Source: Pyronema omphalodes (lineage: Eukaryota > Ascomycota > Pezizomycetes > Pezizales > Pyronemataceae). From it: a DNA stretch of 64,000 bases. Shown here piece by piece: positions 12,263-24,775 of this stretch. Within the stretch, counting starts at the first letter, position 1; every line of letters begins with the position of its first letter. Made by a program: the position numbers and the translations under genes. The DNA lies in NCBI GenBank assembly GCA_024516155.1, contig JAJJXM010000050.1:62001-126000 (forward strand), in the 5' to 3' direction. The notes under the pieces were generated by a model. That model had not been told where the DNA came from and made no database searches. It was given only the letters and a program-made list of their open reading frames with translations.

Positions 12263-15200
12263 TTTAATTTTGGCATTTTTGGGTTTCTTGAGATAGACTT
12301 TTTGGGGGTTTTTGTTTTTGTTTTGTGTTTTTGAATAAGAATTTTTTTTTCTTTTTTTTGGAAGGCAGTGAGGGAAGGAGGAAAAAAGTTGGTTAGGGCT
12401 TGATGAGGAGGGTTTTTGTTTAATGTAGTAGTGTGTGTGTATTAAGTTATGGAGACACGTACATAACTAGGAGAAGAAAGTAGACAAGATTATGAAAATC
12501 AACCATGAAAATTGACTATGAAATTTATGGACCGTATTGGCATTTTCATAGCCAAGCAACCGCCGTCTGTATATGTACGCGAACTCAATCCAGCAGTCAC
12601 GACAAGAGTCCCAAGACACGGAACCTGCACCGAAAGTCCCAAGGTCCGAAATTGGCTTCATGTTGGGAAAACGGGAGATATACCGAAAAAGCCAAGTCCA
12701 CGTGGGTAACATAAACCGCCGGAGAGGATCTTCAGCATCCTCTCCAGCTCATGTTAAGACTTTTGGTACAGATGTATCTACGTGGGAATCTAAGCCTTAT
12801 TTTCTGCCAGGTAGAAACCGAAAAAAAAAAAAGCAGGCAAAAAAACTAAGAAATACCAAGCACAGCATAGCACGGATGATTTTCTTAGGAATTTTTTCTT
12901 GGACGTTGGTAAAAAAACTCCCTGCGGCGTGTAAAAAGCCGATAAACACATACCGAGCCCGAGACCGAGACCGAGCTTGGAACCGGGAAATGTGCCCGGT
13001 GCGGTGGGATGAAATACATAGAAACATCGTGCTATGTCTGTATGTATGTATGTCTACAAATCCGAAAATATCGCTGACCGAAATTTCTCCGTCGGTACAT
13101 ACCAGTACCGTTGTTCTAGCAGTGTGTATTATGGATTTTCTATAAACCCCGGATTTAAAAAGTGTTAAAATGTTAAAAAGAGTTGAAAGGTTAAAAGCCA
13201 CATGGCTCGGTAGAATACAAAAACATGGCGGGCAGACAAAAATACAAGAGCAAACACCACACCACCACACCACCACACAAAAATGCGGGGTGGGGAAGAG
13301 ATTGAGTCTAGGGCAGGTGAGCGTGGGGGGCGGGGTATATGGTGGGGTAGGGTATACACAGCGATGGCGGGGCATAACCGCAAACATAGCTCTGAAATAA
13401 GAACCATAAACAGTGAAGCAGCCAGAAATTAGAATCCCAGATATGTACGATCCACCATATGTAACAACCTCTCGGAAGAGATCTGGGAACTAAATAGTAT
13501 CCCCTGCTAAAATATCACATACATACCCGAGAGTGTATGTACGTAACAAACAAGATCTTCCCGTCATAAAACAGTCCAGGACTCCAGCGGCCAGCCCCCG
13601 GCGGGTCGGTTCCCCGTTCCCGCCAGTGGTGCATGGGGAATACATATACATACACATAGTAGCTAACATCGGAATCCCGATACCTCCCCCGTTGCCTACC
13701 TACCTATACCAAGCCGGTAGCTCCTCCATACCGTACATAGCTTCAGCCTTCACCTTGAACATAGCTCCACGTACCGTCGACTGAGGACTCGGCAGATGCT
13801 AGCAGCTTCTTCATCCATACATAGTCATACCGTAGCTCCCCCAGGCTGCACAGTGAACACTGTTGTCCACATATGGCTCTTATGTATCTCGATTCTCCAC
13901 ACCATCTACATACCATCCAGCCCTTAATAGAACCCAGCAACCCAGCAAGCATCTTGGCAGTAAACGAAGCTTAACCAAAGTCTTGGAAGCCTTAATGAAG
14001 ATCCTTCATTTCGCGGGGGTCGGAGTCCGGAGTCCGGCGGCCGGTTTACGCGAGGTATGACGTTACAGATCCCGAGGCTTGATTTGCGGTAGCGGTGAGG
14101 CACTGAGGAGCTGAAGAACTGAGGCTTGAGCTTAGGTATAGTCCGGTAGAGGAGATGGTTGTTGTTGAGCCTATGATATGATCCGGTGAAAAATAGATGC
14201 AGAAGAAGCTTGGAAGTGAGTTTTCCGAGTAATATATCGAGTGAGAATTCTCAAGAATTCGGTGGTTTCGGTGGGTTTGGGGCCAGGAACTCATAGTTGT
14301 GTTTGTATGTATATGTATCATGGTTCACTAGCTATTCTTGCATATGGATCTTACATAGCTGTGGATTTTACTATGTACTAGGTCTCCGTATGTACTGTAG
14401 TGCATCCTTTATTATCCGTAGTTTCTGTTTACTATTTTTATTTTTGACATCCCCGGGATTTTGCCACTATGGAGCCGTAACTATGGAGATTCCATACTGC
14501 CAAAAATATCTGAACTTGATGCAGCATATAACCCAAAATCTGAAGACCTGATGTTCAGTTTTATTTTATGGGGTTACCACAAACTGTGGAGTTTCGGGGG
14601 TTTAAATTATCTACATGCAAATCCCGTAGCCTGTATATTCCACAGCTAGTATCCACAGCTTGTAGCTTCACCATCTTCTCAATCCTTACCACATTTTTAC
14701 GCACCCGAATCCTCCAAATACTATTCAAATTTTTTACATATATATATATCTATCTAGCCATTACAACTGTTTCAAAGAATTTATATTACATAGCGCAAAC
14801 GAATTAATGATTAATTAAATGGACACTGCTACATACTGTAACGTGGTAATCTACTGCACCATATTTCTAGATATCATTAATAAGTAGTGAGCATTTCGGG
14901 ATGTGGGATGCAGAATGTTTCCATTGTCATATCATGATAGTGGCACAGACACGATTACAGGCCAGGTCGGCTATTTTATGGTGCTTATTTTTGTGTCAAC
15001 TTTATGAGGTGGGGTTGGGTTAGGTTGGGGTATATGATGTGTTGTATTATAGTGGGGCATCATGTATGTATGTATGTATATGTATGGATATTCGATATCA
15101 GATGTCATTCGTGCCACCGTCCCAGCTTTACGTGTCACCGTTCACAATTCATGAATGGTATATGTATCTTCGCATAAATTATTTGGGATTATTCATTTCA

Positions 15201-15694
15201 TTGGATTTGCAGAAAACATAGCCTTCTAAGTCCCTGAATCCTAATCCTATCCATTCCATTCCCTTAATTTCTTTCTTCATCCATTGATACCTCATCCGAA
15301 ACCACAAAAAAAGAAAGAAAAAAAAAATAAACCCTAATTGCTTGATGTGATGATATTTCCCCACCTTATGAAACTTAACTTGATTACAAGTAACTGATTA
15401 TCCAACCTTAAACAGAAAGAAAAAAAAACGCAAAGAAAAACACAAAATGCAAAGAATAAAACTTCTAACGAATCTACCCTTTTACTCCCGCCATCTATCG
15501 ACTAAACAGACTTGTTTGTAAAGAAGAAAGAAGATTGCGTGGCATACAAAGTTATAACATCAATAACCCCCAAGTTAATGAAAGGAAAAAAAAGTTCGTC
15601 CAGTGAGCAGGAAGAAACCAATAGTTCCGCTACCGGTATATACACCTGTTTTTTTTATCTGTATTACTCCTGAAATTCGTCCCCATCTGCTCGT
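12263..15694. other. 3.4-kb intergenic region with TATGTA-rich simple sequence
   Basis: It separates the converging GH5 (+) and sterol reductase (-) genes. Many TATGTA/TACATA clusters (for example near 13036, 13520, 15064) and short A/T homopolymers occur. The longest open frames (12573-13145 on plus, 12797-13387 on minus) are low-complexity, overlap each other and match nothing I know. I see no supported gene. Confidence 0.55.
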
Positions 15695-17534
15695 TTAGAA
15701 GACACCGGGGATAAGTCTCCATCGGACCTTGTTGCAGTACTCGTCCCAGGTCTTTCCGTACTTTCCACTGCAACGCTCCTCATCTCTGATGCAACGCTGG
15801 ATCAAGAGGATAGTCATGAAGATGGCGTAAGTCCAGGGAAGAAGGGTGAAAGTCCACTCCTGAGTTCCTCCGTACATGGCCAAACCGGCAGCGGCACACT
15901 CAGAGTAGGACAAGATCAAGTCTCCGAGGTAGTTGGCGTGACGGACAACTCCCCACCATCCAGAGCACAAAAGGATGGTCTCGTGCTCCTTTCCATCGGC
16001 AGTGTTGTACTTGGCCTTGATAACCTCGGCCTTCTTTCCCCAGATGAGACAGTCTCCCTGAGTCCTACGAGCGAGATCCTTCTGGTTGTTGACAAGGCGG
16101 AAGACGACGTATCCGAGGGTTCCGGTAGTAAGGAGGATGGCAGTTCCCATGTTGGAAAGATCGTAGGGGTTGCGGGCAAGGTACTGAGCCTGAAGAGTGT
16201 AGGTAGTGGGCAACCAGACCATGGATCCCCAGGCAAGGTAGAATCCGTAGTGGTCATGGCAAATGTCAATGGTACGGAGGTACCTGCGCGAGTTAGTACA
16301 GCGCATCCAAAGCAGCCGAATCTACGTACCAGTCCTCGTTGATGAAAAAGTCAATGACGTAGTAGGCGTGGAGAATGTTGACAACAATCATAGACTTGGT
16401 AATGTATCCGTGGAGCTCGTACTGGTACGCGGCGAAGGACAAGTTACTGCGGAATGTCAGTTATCTTCATCTAGGCTAAATTAAATCCCGTCGCCGGTGA
16501 TCTTCCGTTCCCGAATCGTTCACCATCTCGGTCATCTCACGATCGGAGCCGTTTCCGGGAATCCCGAGATGACAAGATGATACCGGGATGGTGATAACCT
16601 TAAATCGGTATCACAGTCGTGGGGGTGTACTTGGTACTTACATCAAAGTCCACATGACAATTCCGGGACGTCCATTGTGGAAAAGCTTGAAGTCAAACCA
16701 CTTTCCAATTCTGGGGTTGAACTCAATTCCCATGTAGTAATCGTAAATGATGGATCCGGAAAACTTGCGGTCATCAAGGTGGGTAGGAGCAAGATGCGCC
16801 TTGACATAGGCGAAGAGAGGAAGAACGAATCCGTACATGTTGAAAGCGACAATCAGTCCCTCCCAGTTTCTGGCGATCAACGCGGGGTGAATGACACCGT
16901 AGTAGGATCCGATGGCGTAAGCGGCGTGAGATACAACCCACGCGCTCAATCCGTTAATGTGGTAAGGCAAGAGGTGACCAGCGGGAGTCTGCTGTCCATA
17001 GCAAATCTTGGCCGGAAGTCCCATGTAGAGCACAATCTGTCCAACAACCCAGGCGACATATCCGAGAGTGGCAGTTTGAGAGTAGTGAGGCGCGTACTTG
17101 ATGGTGAAGGCAGTGGGTCCGAGATTGTAGAGAGATAGGAAGACTTGGATGAGAGATCCGTGGAAGTGGAAAAGCGCGATGTTGATTAGAATGACGAGGA
17201 CAGGGCAGATGGCGATGATTCCACCGCATCCAATGACACCGAGCCATGTTCCAGAGTTGAAGCGACCCCAGGATGGGTTCACGTGCTCGTTTGCAGTCTT
17301 CTTCTCGCTGACAGCGGGGACGACGGCGCCGTTCGCGGATTTGGTAGATTTAGCCTTGCCGTTAGCTGCGGCGCCCTTGGAAGCTGGCGACTTTGATTTC
17401 GCCGACTTTCCCTTCTTTCCTGATTTTGGTGATTCCTTCTCGTCTTTGACCTGTAGCATGGTGCTCGCCGCCGTGGGGAAAGGATCGATTAGAGCCTTCT
17501 CCCCCACCGTTGAGGTGGAAAAGAAGTTTGCCAT
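15695..17534 (-). CDS. DHCR7: sterol delta-7 reductase (7-dehydrocholesterol reductase family)
   Basis: Minus-strand exons 17534-16642, 16446-16330 and 16283-15695 give 532 residues; introns are 195 and 46 nt, both GT-AG, the second with branch TACTAAC. This is a polytopic ER enzyme of the ERG4/ERG24/DHCR7 family. Diagnostic runs match DHCR7 rather than ERG4 or ERG24: [42 protein letters not shown], the [16 protein letters not shown] signature, and the C-terminal [17 protein letters not shown]. An N-terminal Lys/Ser/Ala-rich extension of about 50 residues precedes the first membrane helix. The known reaction is NADPH-dependent reduction of the sterol C7-C8 double bond. On ergosterol this would give brassicasterol. 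Most fungi lack this step. Its product here is inference. Confidence 0.92.
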
Positions 17535-17904
17535 TGTGTATGTGTTTGCTGTGGTGGTGGATGAGGAACCAGCGAAGGATATGTGACCGGCGAAGATTGC
17601 GTGTTTACAGGCGACGTGGTATCAATGCCGCAGTAAATGATTTGTTGTCCGTGCTAGATATGCTCAATTGAATGAATCTCGGGATAATAATCGACTCGCA
17701 GCTCTCGAAGGGGATGAGCTGTCAATCGCAACTGTGGATGCAATTGATTCCGTAGAAGTTGGTGGAGATGGAAGAGAGACAACAAGAAAGAAGAGAAGAG
17801 GGAAAGGAGGTCTTCTTGAAGGAGGAGAGTTGCAGAAGCTCTCTGACAGTATTTTGTGTCCTAGTCGATGAGGTAGGGAGAGACCGGAAGGAGGCTGGGG
17901 GGTT

Positions 17905-17930
17905 GGGGGGGGGGGGGGGGGGGGGGGGGG
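17905..17930. repeat. 26-nt poly-G tract
   Basis: An uninterrupted run of 26 G residues inside a longer G-rich stretch that continues to about 17940. It lies about 375 bases upstream of the sterol reductase start on the opposite strand, where it reads as poly-C in a pyrimidine-rich leader or promoter. Confidence 0.9.
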
Positions 17931-18721
17931 AGGAGGGGGGTGTGATGAACGCTCGATGGAGGGAGGGCTATCGGGGAAGACCAACTCTTGGGACCAGTTG
18001 TTCTCCTTGGACCGCACCTTCTTGCTCTAGCTTCCAATTCTCGTCTTTTTCTCTAATTCTGGGCAGAGCAGTTTGGCGTGTCTTGCTAGAAAGTCTACAG
18101 CTGTCTGGCTCAGATTTTTAGGATATTTTGGCGGCTTCTGGACGATTATTTCCTGCTCTACACCAAATCATAATGATGCCGACGCGGGAAGGTCCCATTA
18201 CTTGATATGGTTTAGTGCTCCTTGGGGAGGGCGAGGAGAGTTATCGTTCCAACGATACATACCAAACAGTTGTGTGATGAAGTTTTACAAAGATAGAGTT
18301 GATTTTAAATTTATTGATTTATAAATCTGCATAATTTATAAATTCAGTCTGCTGGTCTATCTATCCTCAAGACTATTCGAAAGTACAAAATTTTAATTTT
18401 ACCCTTCAACCTTCTATTTTTCTTCTTGTATCACCACGAGGCAGAGTAAACACACAAAAAGCAATTCAGTGCAAGGTACGCCAATCTGGGCGGTTTACAT
18501 GATGGGTTGCGGCATGGCTGGGCGTGACAGGATAATTTGAACGGGAGGCTGCGAGAAGAAAGACGCCTCTCATCATCCGACGTAAAGAGGCATATCCGAT
18601 ATGGAAGAAAAAAGACAAAGTGCACTCATGTCCGTGCCATTTTGATGAAGAAAAAAAAAAAAAACTTAAACAGCGTTGTCTATGGATAGTGATGATATGT
18701 TGTGCTTTCTTGCTTGATTGC

Positions 18722-18739
18722 GTGTGTGTGTGTGTGTGT
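18722..18739. repeat. (GT)n microsatellite
   Basis: Nine GT dinucleotides followed by a T run and CT-rich sequence. Confidence 0.9.
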
Positions 18740-20212
18740 TTTTTTTTTCTCTCTCTTATCGAGACAAAAAATATATTTTTCTGAGCATCTGTGCTGAAAA
18801 TGCATGCACTTCAACCATACTCAACGCCGGCCGTGCGTCTCAACCAAAACCAGCCTCAGGAAGGCATGAGATGAGATGGGAAGCCATGCGCAGGTAAGAC
18901 GGATTATAAAGAACAGATTCCCCGCCATGGAAGATTTTATTTTTCTTTCATATGAAATTCACCAAAACTCCCCCCCTTCATGAAATTCGAAATACTAATT
19001 TCGATTCCCAAAATACTACAACCCCTCTCCCCTCCCCCCTCCCCCCTCCCCCCTCCCCCCGCTCCCCCTCTCCCCTCACCGAAGCTTCTTTCGTTCTTCC
19101 CCGCGGAATCCCCTCTGGCTTTCGGGTCGCTTATGCAGGGATTCATCGCGGTGGTTTGTGGAGTGCGTAGCTCGTCTAGCGGACATATGCCCAGACTCCA
19201 CCAAAGAACCGGATGGGCAGTGCAAAGGGGTTAAGTGAGTTAGCTGAGGATAACAGTAAAGTTGTCCATAGCTGCGAGTAGCGAGTGAAGTATGGAGGTG
19301 GTTACCCATTGTTATTGTTATTATTATTCATTGATATGTATCAACCGGAGGCTGGTGATTGAGAATAATCAAAACAATATCATGACAACTATATTCTCTT
19401 TGTTTGATAAATATATCAAACCAATCAATTCCAAGTTTATAATTATCTGATCGACATCGTCTGGATACATACATACATACAATTTTGAGTTACATATCAC
19501 TCTCTCCGCAAGCTCAACACCCCAAGTTTTTCCCCACTCCCCACTCTCTCCACTCCTCCCCACTTCAGGCTCAGAACAGCAAGTGGCAAGTGCCCTTGGA
19601 AGGAACGCTCGAACTTCTTTAGTTCCTTTCGACATACCTTAGCTTCAAGGGCCACGCCAGTTACAACGCCACTGTAAAGCCTAGCATAATCCTTGTTCAG
19701 GCAAACTATCGAAACTTAAGATTTGGGCTTTAATTTGCGTCTCAACCTAAGCTTCATTTATCACCAAGAGCAATGGATATTTGTAGCTAAAACTATTTTG
19801 TCTTAGATATCTCCAAGACTGATGAAGTTACTTTATGCTAAGGAACTTATAACGATATTAATCAGATCTTCACTAACCTTCTTACACTATTCTAGGCACC
19901 ATATGGTCAGTGGTCACCATAGATCCAAAAAGATAACATCCAACCAAGATCCAACGGCAGGCAGGCCGCTGAACAGAGTGGACGCTGGACCTGAAAATGT
20001 ACAAGTCAGGTGACTAGACCATATACGTACATAGAACCTGAGACATCCAACTTGTCTGTGATGGCCCTGTGCTTCCTCGTCTAGACTTCTCCTAGAAACA
20101 ACCTTAAACCGGGTTAGGTCCATATACCACCATACTAAACAGCGGAGTTTGTTCCGTCCCAAACGAGTGAGAAGCGCGGGAAGCTTGGGAAGTCCTGTGA
20201 AGGCCAGAAGGA

Positions 20213-20250
20213 GGCAGGCAGGCAGGCAGGCAAAGAAAAGAAAAGAAAAG
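20213..20250. repeat. compound (GGCA)n (AAAAG)n microsatellite
   Basis: Several GGCA tetranucleotides pass directly into AAAAG pentanucleotides. Confidence 0.85.
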
Positions 20251-23200
20251 GAGCCATCCAAGCGGCTATGTAGCCCCACGGGGAGAAAAGCGAAGCCTGA
20301 AGTTCAAATTGAACCCGAAGCTTGAACGGTGCTATGTACTCTAAATACATATTAGAATTCAGAAATCCAGGACTCAGCATACATTTTTATCGAACGGCGA
20401 GAAGTACATAGGAGGAGTTATGTGACCCATGATATGTCCATCTTACCATATAGGCACCATAAAAATCCCATCATCCTATCATTTGTATCTCGTCTATGTA
20501 TGCTACATACTTACAGCTGAAGATGCAAAGTTCATAAACATACAGACACCATACAGCTTCATAGTCCTTGAGTCTTCAAGTCCTCGAATCTCCGAGCCGA
20601 ACCCGAACACATACATCGAGATTATTATTCCAAAAATCTACGCGTACGTACGCGTACGCGATAAAGCGAGGGGGGATTTCTCGAGGCCAAAAAATACGCG
20701 TCATAAAATTTCCCCCTAAGATAAAATAGAAAACAATAATAATCGGCGAGGTGATATGTACGGTGGCTTCACAAAACATCAAAACACCTGTACCCACGCG
20801 AAACTTGGCAGATACGTAACAGTATGGTTGGCCAAGGCTTTTCTATATACATAGTAACGGATACGAATACGCTGCGGTGGGTGATGGACTTACTACAGTG
20901 TCCCTGAAGGCTGAAGTTAGCTGTCTACCCCTCCTCCCCGACATCTCCGCCGGAGATTCGCCGCCTGGGCAGGGCAAGGCGGGGCAGACAAGGCAGTGCA
21001 GGGTTGCCTTGCAGCTTACGGGTTGCCCGGGCTCCTGGATACTGGATACATCATACCGGGATGCACAGATGGATGCGGGTGGGTATGGTGGGTGGGATGA
21101 ATCGGTGGGATGCCATAGATGCCATAGATGGATGGATGCCGACCGTATCTATGGTGTACCATATAATGTAATGTATCTACAATGTATTTATTGACGTGTA
21201 TATTGTACGGACATATGTATATGGTAGACATAGATGTTTAGTGTATAAAGTACCTATTCTATCGCTGCGGATAGATGTATGATGTATGTATACTGTACAT
21301 ATAAATATCCGTCATGTCACTATGGATAAAGAAGATCATAGGGAGCTTAAGCTTGATTGATGGATAGATATGGTAACGGGAAGGGTATTTGCTGCGGATC
21401 TGCAATTATCCATAGCCACGGATGGAACCAGCGGATTTGGGATCATGTATAGGGAGGGGATGGGTACTTCTTTACTTTATGATTCGGGATGTTGTTGAGT
21501 TGTAGTTAAACACATGCGATGGAGCAAGCTATTCACGGGCGATGGTAATGGTGATGCTGGCGGTGATGGTTGACATGTGTGCCTGCCGGCTGTTGTTAGC
21601 GTTTTCGGTGTTCATGGTTTATCACCCGGTTTCTTACGCTTCGGACCACTACATACATGTACATATACAAACTTGGATGCTTCGGATGATAGGTAAGTAC
21701 ACTACATATAGATATATACTGACTTGAATAAAAAACACAGAAGCTCGGAAGCTCCGACCTTGATATTTAATATTTGGCATTTGATTAGGGAAAAAAACTT
21801 GAACGGGGAAAAATAAAAGGTATCATAGTATATACATATTTCGATGACACCATATTCATATGCATATTCAATAAACCGACAGAAAAATCATGGCACGGAT
21901 ATTTATATCTAAATTAAATTAAACAAATTAAACAAACAAAATATGTCACCATGTATGTATCGTCAATGGTCATATATCATGAGTGCATAGAGCACATAGA
22001 CCACGGATGTATCTCAAGCTTTAATAACTCTACTCCACTCTTCTCTAACTTATCCAGTAATAAAGACATACATATCTTCTCCCAGGGCATTTAAAAACAA
22101 AACACCAATAAAAAAAAACTAAAACCAAGACAAAATCCAAAAATATGCGGTGTTGTGTTATGTAGTCAAAGCGGTTGTAATAACCAATGTAATATATACA
22201 GGGTCCTTCTCTTCTCTTCTGTTCTAGAAGCTTGAACACGAGGAGAAGGAGAATCTTATATGTACTGAAGACCATTGATTTTTGTTACGGCTCACGAGGA
22301 TGATATGGTGCCTAGACGAAGAATCGCATGCAAGAATGAATAGGCATTATTGAATGAGTGTAGAGTTTGGAATAAATATCTAGGGATAAATGGAGACTGT
22401 AATCAAAAAGGGGGGAGGGGAGATTGCATGATGATATGGGAGGGTGATGGTATGTAAAAGGTGCTACAGTAAGGTGCTTTTTTTAAAGGTGGTGGGTCGG
22501 TTATGTATGTAGGTAGTTTGTATATATCCGTTATAGCAACCGCTCCAAGGTTCATAAAGCTGTCGTACTTACAACAATAAACTAAATCTCACGATCTTAT
22601 ATTCAAAAACAAATCCTCTTCAACCTCTTAACAAGTTTCCGATCTAAAAAGAACATAAAAAACAAAATTGTGAAAAAAACAGTTCTCCAGAACAAGCATA
22701 ATCTTTACCAGAGAAGCCCAAACAAAGATGCATAAATTTCAAATTATAATTACGGTCCACCATAATAAAATAATCTAAAAATTATAGTGACCCTTTGATA
22801 CGTCAGATACGTATTGGGACGCATGTGCGATTCATAGTTGATCTTTCTACATACTGTTAAATTATTTTTTGTGGTTGCTCGATGGCTTCTTCTTGTTTAT
22901 CTTCCGGTTACTTGATAATTCTTTGGTGATTCTTCGGGTTTTGTATGATCACTGATGTCCTCCTGCGAAAATTATATGGTATGCTTTATTTTATTATTTG
23001 AAGTTACGTTGCATGGCTGGACTACTTCTACTTTTGCTTCTGATTATACGCTGGATTCAGGATGTGAACATTGAATCCTGTGTCGTTACGTGTAGTCAGG
23101 ATAAGGTGAGGAAGTTCATATAGAGGCATTGATGCTTAAGATGTAGTTGAAAATGGAAGCGCAAAAAAAAGAAATAATTCTTGATGCTTTACACCACCAA

Positions 23201-24775
23201 AAAATAAAAATAAAATGAAAAGGCAATGTAGTTCTGACGGCCGGCGTAAGGTGCCCCAGAGCCATGATAAATGCGCGCGTACAAGTTGATTTTTTTTTTA
23301 AAAAATTTTAATTTTCTCTATTGGCGCTTTGGTTAGAGCTTTGAGGTTCTACGGTGCTTTAAAGGTTTTATAGCTGTCTGTAGGTCGATCTATAGGGAAC
23401 TGGGGTATATTGCATACGTCGTCCTGAGATGCGGATAATGAGATGCAGTCTCTCGCTTATGGTTCTACACATCATGCACCATACAATGAATTTCGTGCAG
23501 TGAGTGACGGAAATATGGTTTACTATACCGCCATACACAATTCAGGTGTCAATCCCTCCTGCAGATAAATGCTAATCTGTCTCTAGATTATCATATATAG
23601 AAGTGAATATCAGCATAACTATAAAGCTGGGAGTATTATGTAGATGACGATCTTGAAGGACTGAAGAGGGAAATGGCTCCGCGCGTGCCGCTGCAGCCAG
23701 GCACCTGCCGGGTATTCTGACGGAGTCCAAACCCTGAAACCGTCTGCCCTATCGGTAGAACTCCATAATTATCCATATTTTATCTGCCATGTCTCTATAT
23801 CTCGGTGCCCCTGTATCAGTGAGATAGGTAAATCAATATCGCGGGATCCAAGGTCGCTTGTGTTCCTCACGTGCATCTCATACCTTCCGCTGCACATCTC
23901 TACCGCTCCGAGTTACATGACATCTGTAAACAATAACATAGTATCGTTTCGGTTACATCTCGCCTGTAGCTAGCTCCTTTTATCTACTGTGGGGTTACAT
24001 CTGGCCGGTGATACTTCCGGGGAACCGGGGGAAGTGACGATCAAACCCGGATGCTCCGACCCCGCCTTCCTGGTGGGGTTACCTATCGGCATCACAACAT
24101 ATCACACGTGGTGCCTTCGGCATCAAATTTACCGACGGCATCAACCAAAAAGCGGGAATATATTGCTTGAAAACAAACAAAAACTAAAAAATTGGCGTAA
24201 TTTTCCGTAATCTATATCAGCTGTAGATAGATATCTACCTCGCTATACTTCGCTATACTCCGCTATGCTTCGTTACGAGTTTCTTTGTTCTTGCGTTTTT
24301 TAATGCCTTTGTCAACTTTGTCGAGCACGTTTTTCGCCTCCTGCCGAATAATGACTAGCATATAGCTGATGCTCAAATATCATTGGCGCGGACTCAAATA
24401 AGCTTCACCAGCTAAGCTCCTTCAGCTATCTAAGTCTGCCTTAAAGCTCATCACGTCACGCCAACCTTCATCACTTCAGCTCCCCGCATGCAGATCGCCA
24501 TAAGCCCCCATCACGACAGTAAGGTAGCAGCAGTTTCCAGTGTTCACCCTGCAGAAAATTGCAGAAACACGTGAAGGAGAAGAGGAAGAGGAATAACCTT
24601 ATCCTGAAGGTGATTGCAACATATAAATCCTGTGTCCTCCCGCGGAATGTGTGAGGTTGTGAGGAAGCTTTGAGTTTGAACTTTGTGCACGTACGTTTCA
24701 CGGACGTCCCAAGTTTACCTCGCATCTCACAAGGTCCCCCCACCCCCGCCTCTCCCACCCGCCGCGACAACGAAA

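Larger units (their letters stand above)
17535..24775. other. 7.2-kb gene desert rich in simple repeats
   Basis: No open frame here resembles a protein or shows convincing splicing. It contains a 26-nt G run (17905-17930), a GT dinucleotide run (18722-18739), a C-rich tract (about 19020-19075), a GGCA/AAAAG double repeat (about 20213-20250), an overlapping CGCGTACG palindrome cluster (about 20640-20660), and TATGTA-type sequence throughout 20.4-22.5 kb. A GC-richer patch with CCGGGGAACCGG lies near 24015. It includes the promoters of the sterol reductase (-) and MFS (+) genes. Confidence 0.6.

Noticed and set aside
12573..13387. Overlapping open frames of 190-196 codons on both strands
   Set aside because: Low-complexity, mutually antisense, no family resemblance and no splice or start context; the sequence is TATGTA- and CACCAC-rich spacer.
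15695..17534. Assignment as ERG4 or ERG24
   Set aside because: The blocks [17 protein letters not shown] and [10 protein letters not shown] match DHCR7 rather than what I recall of ERG4 or ERG24 at the same positions.
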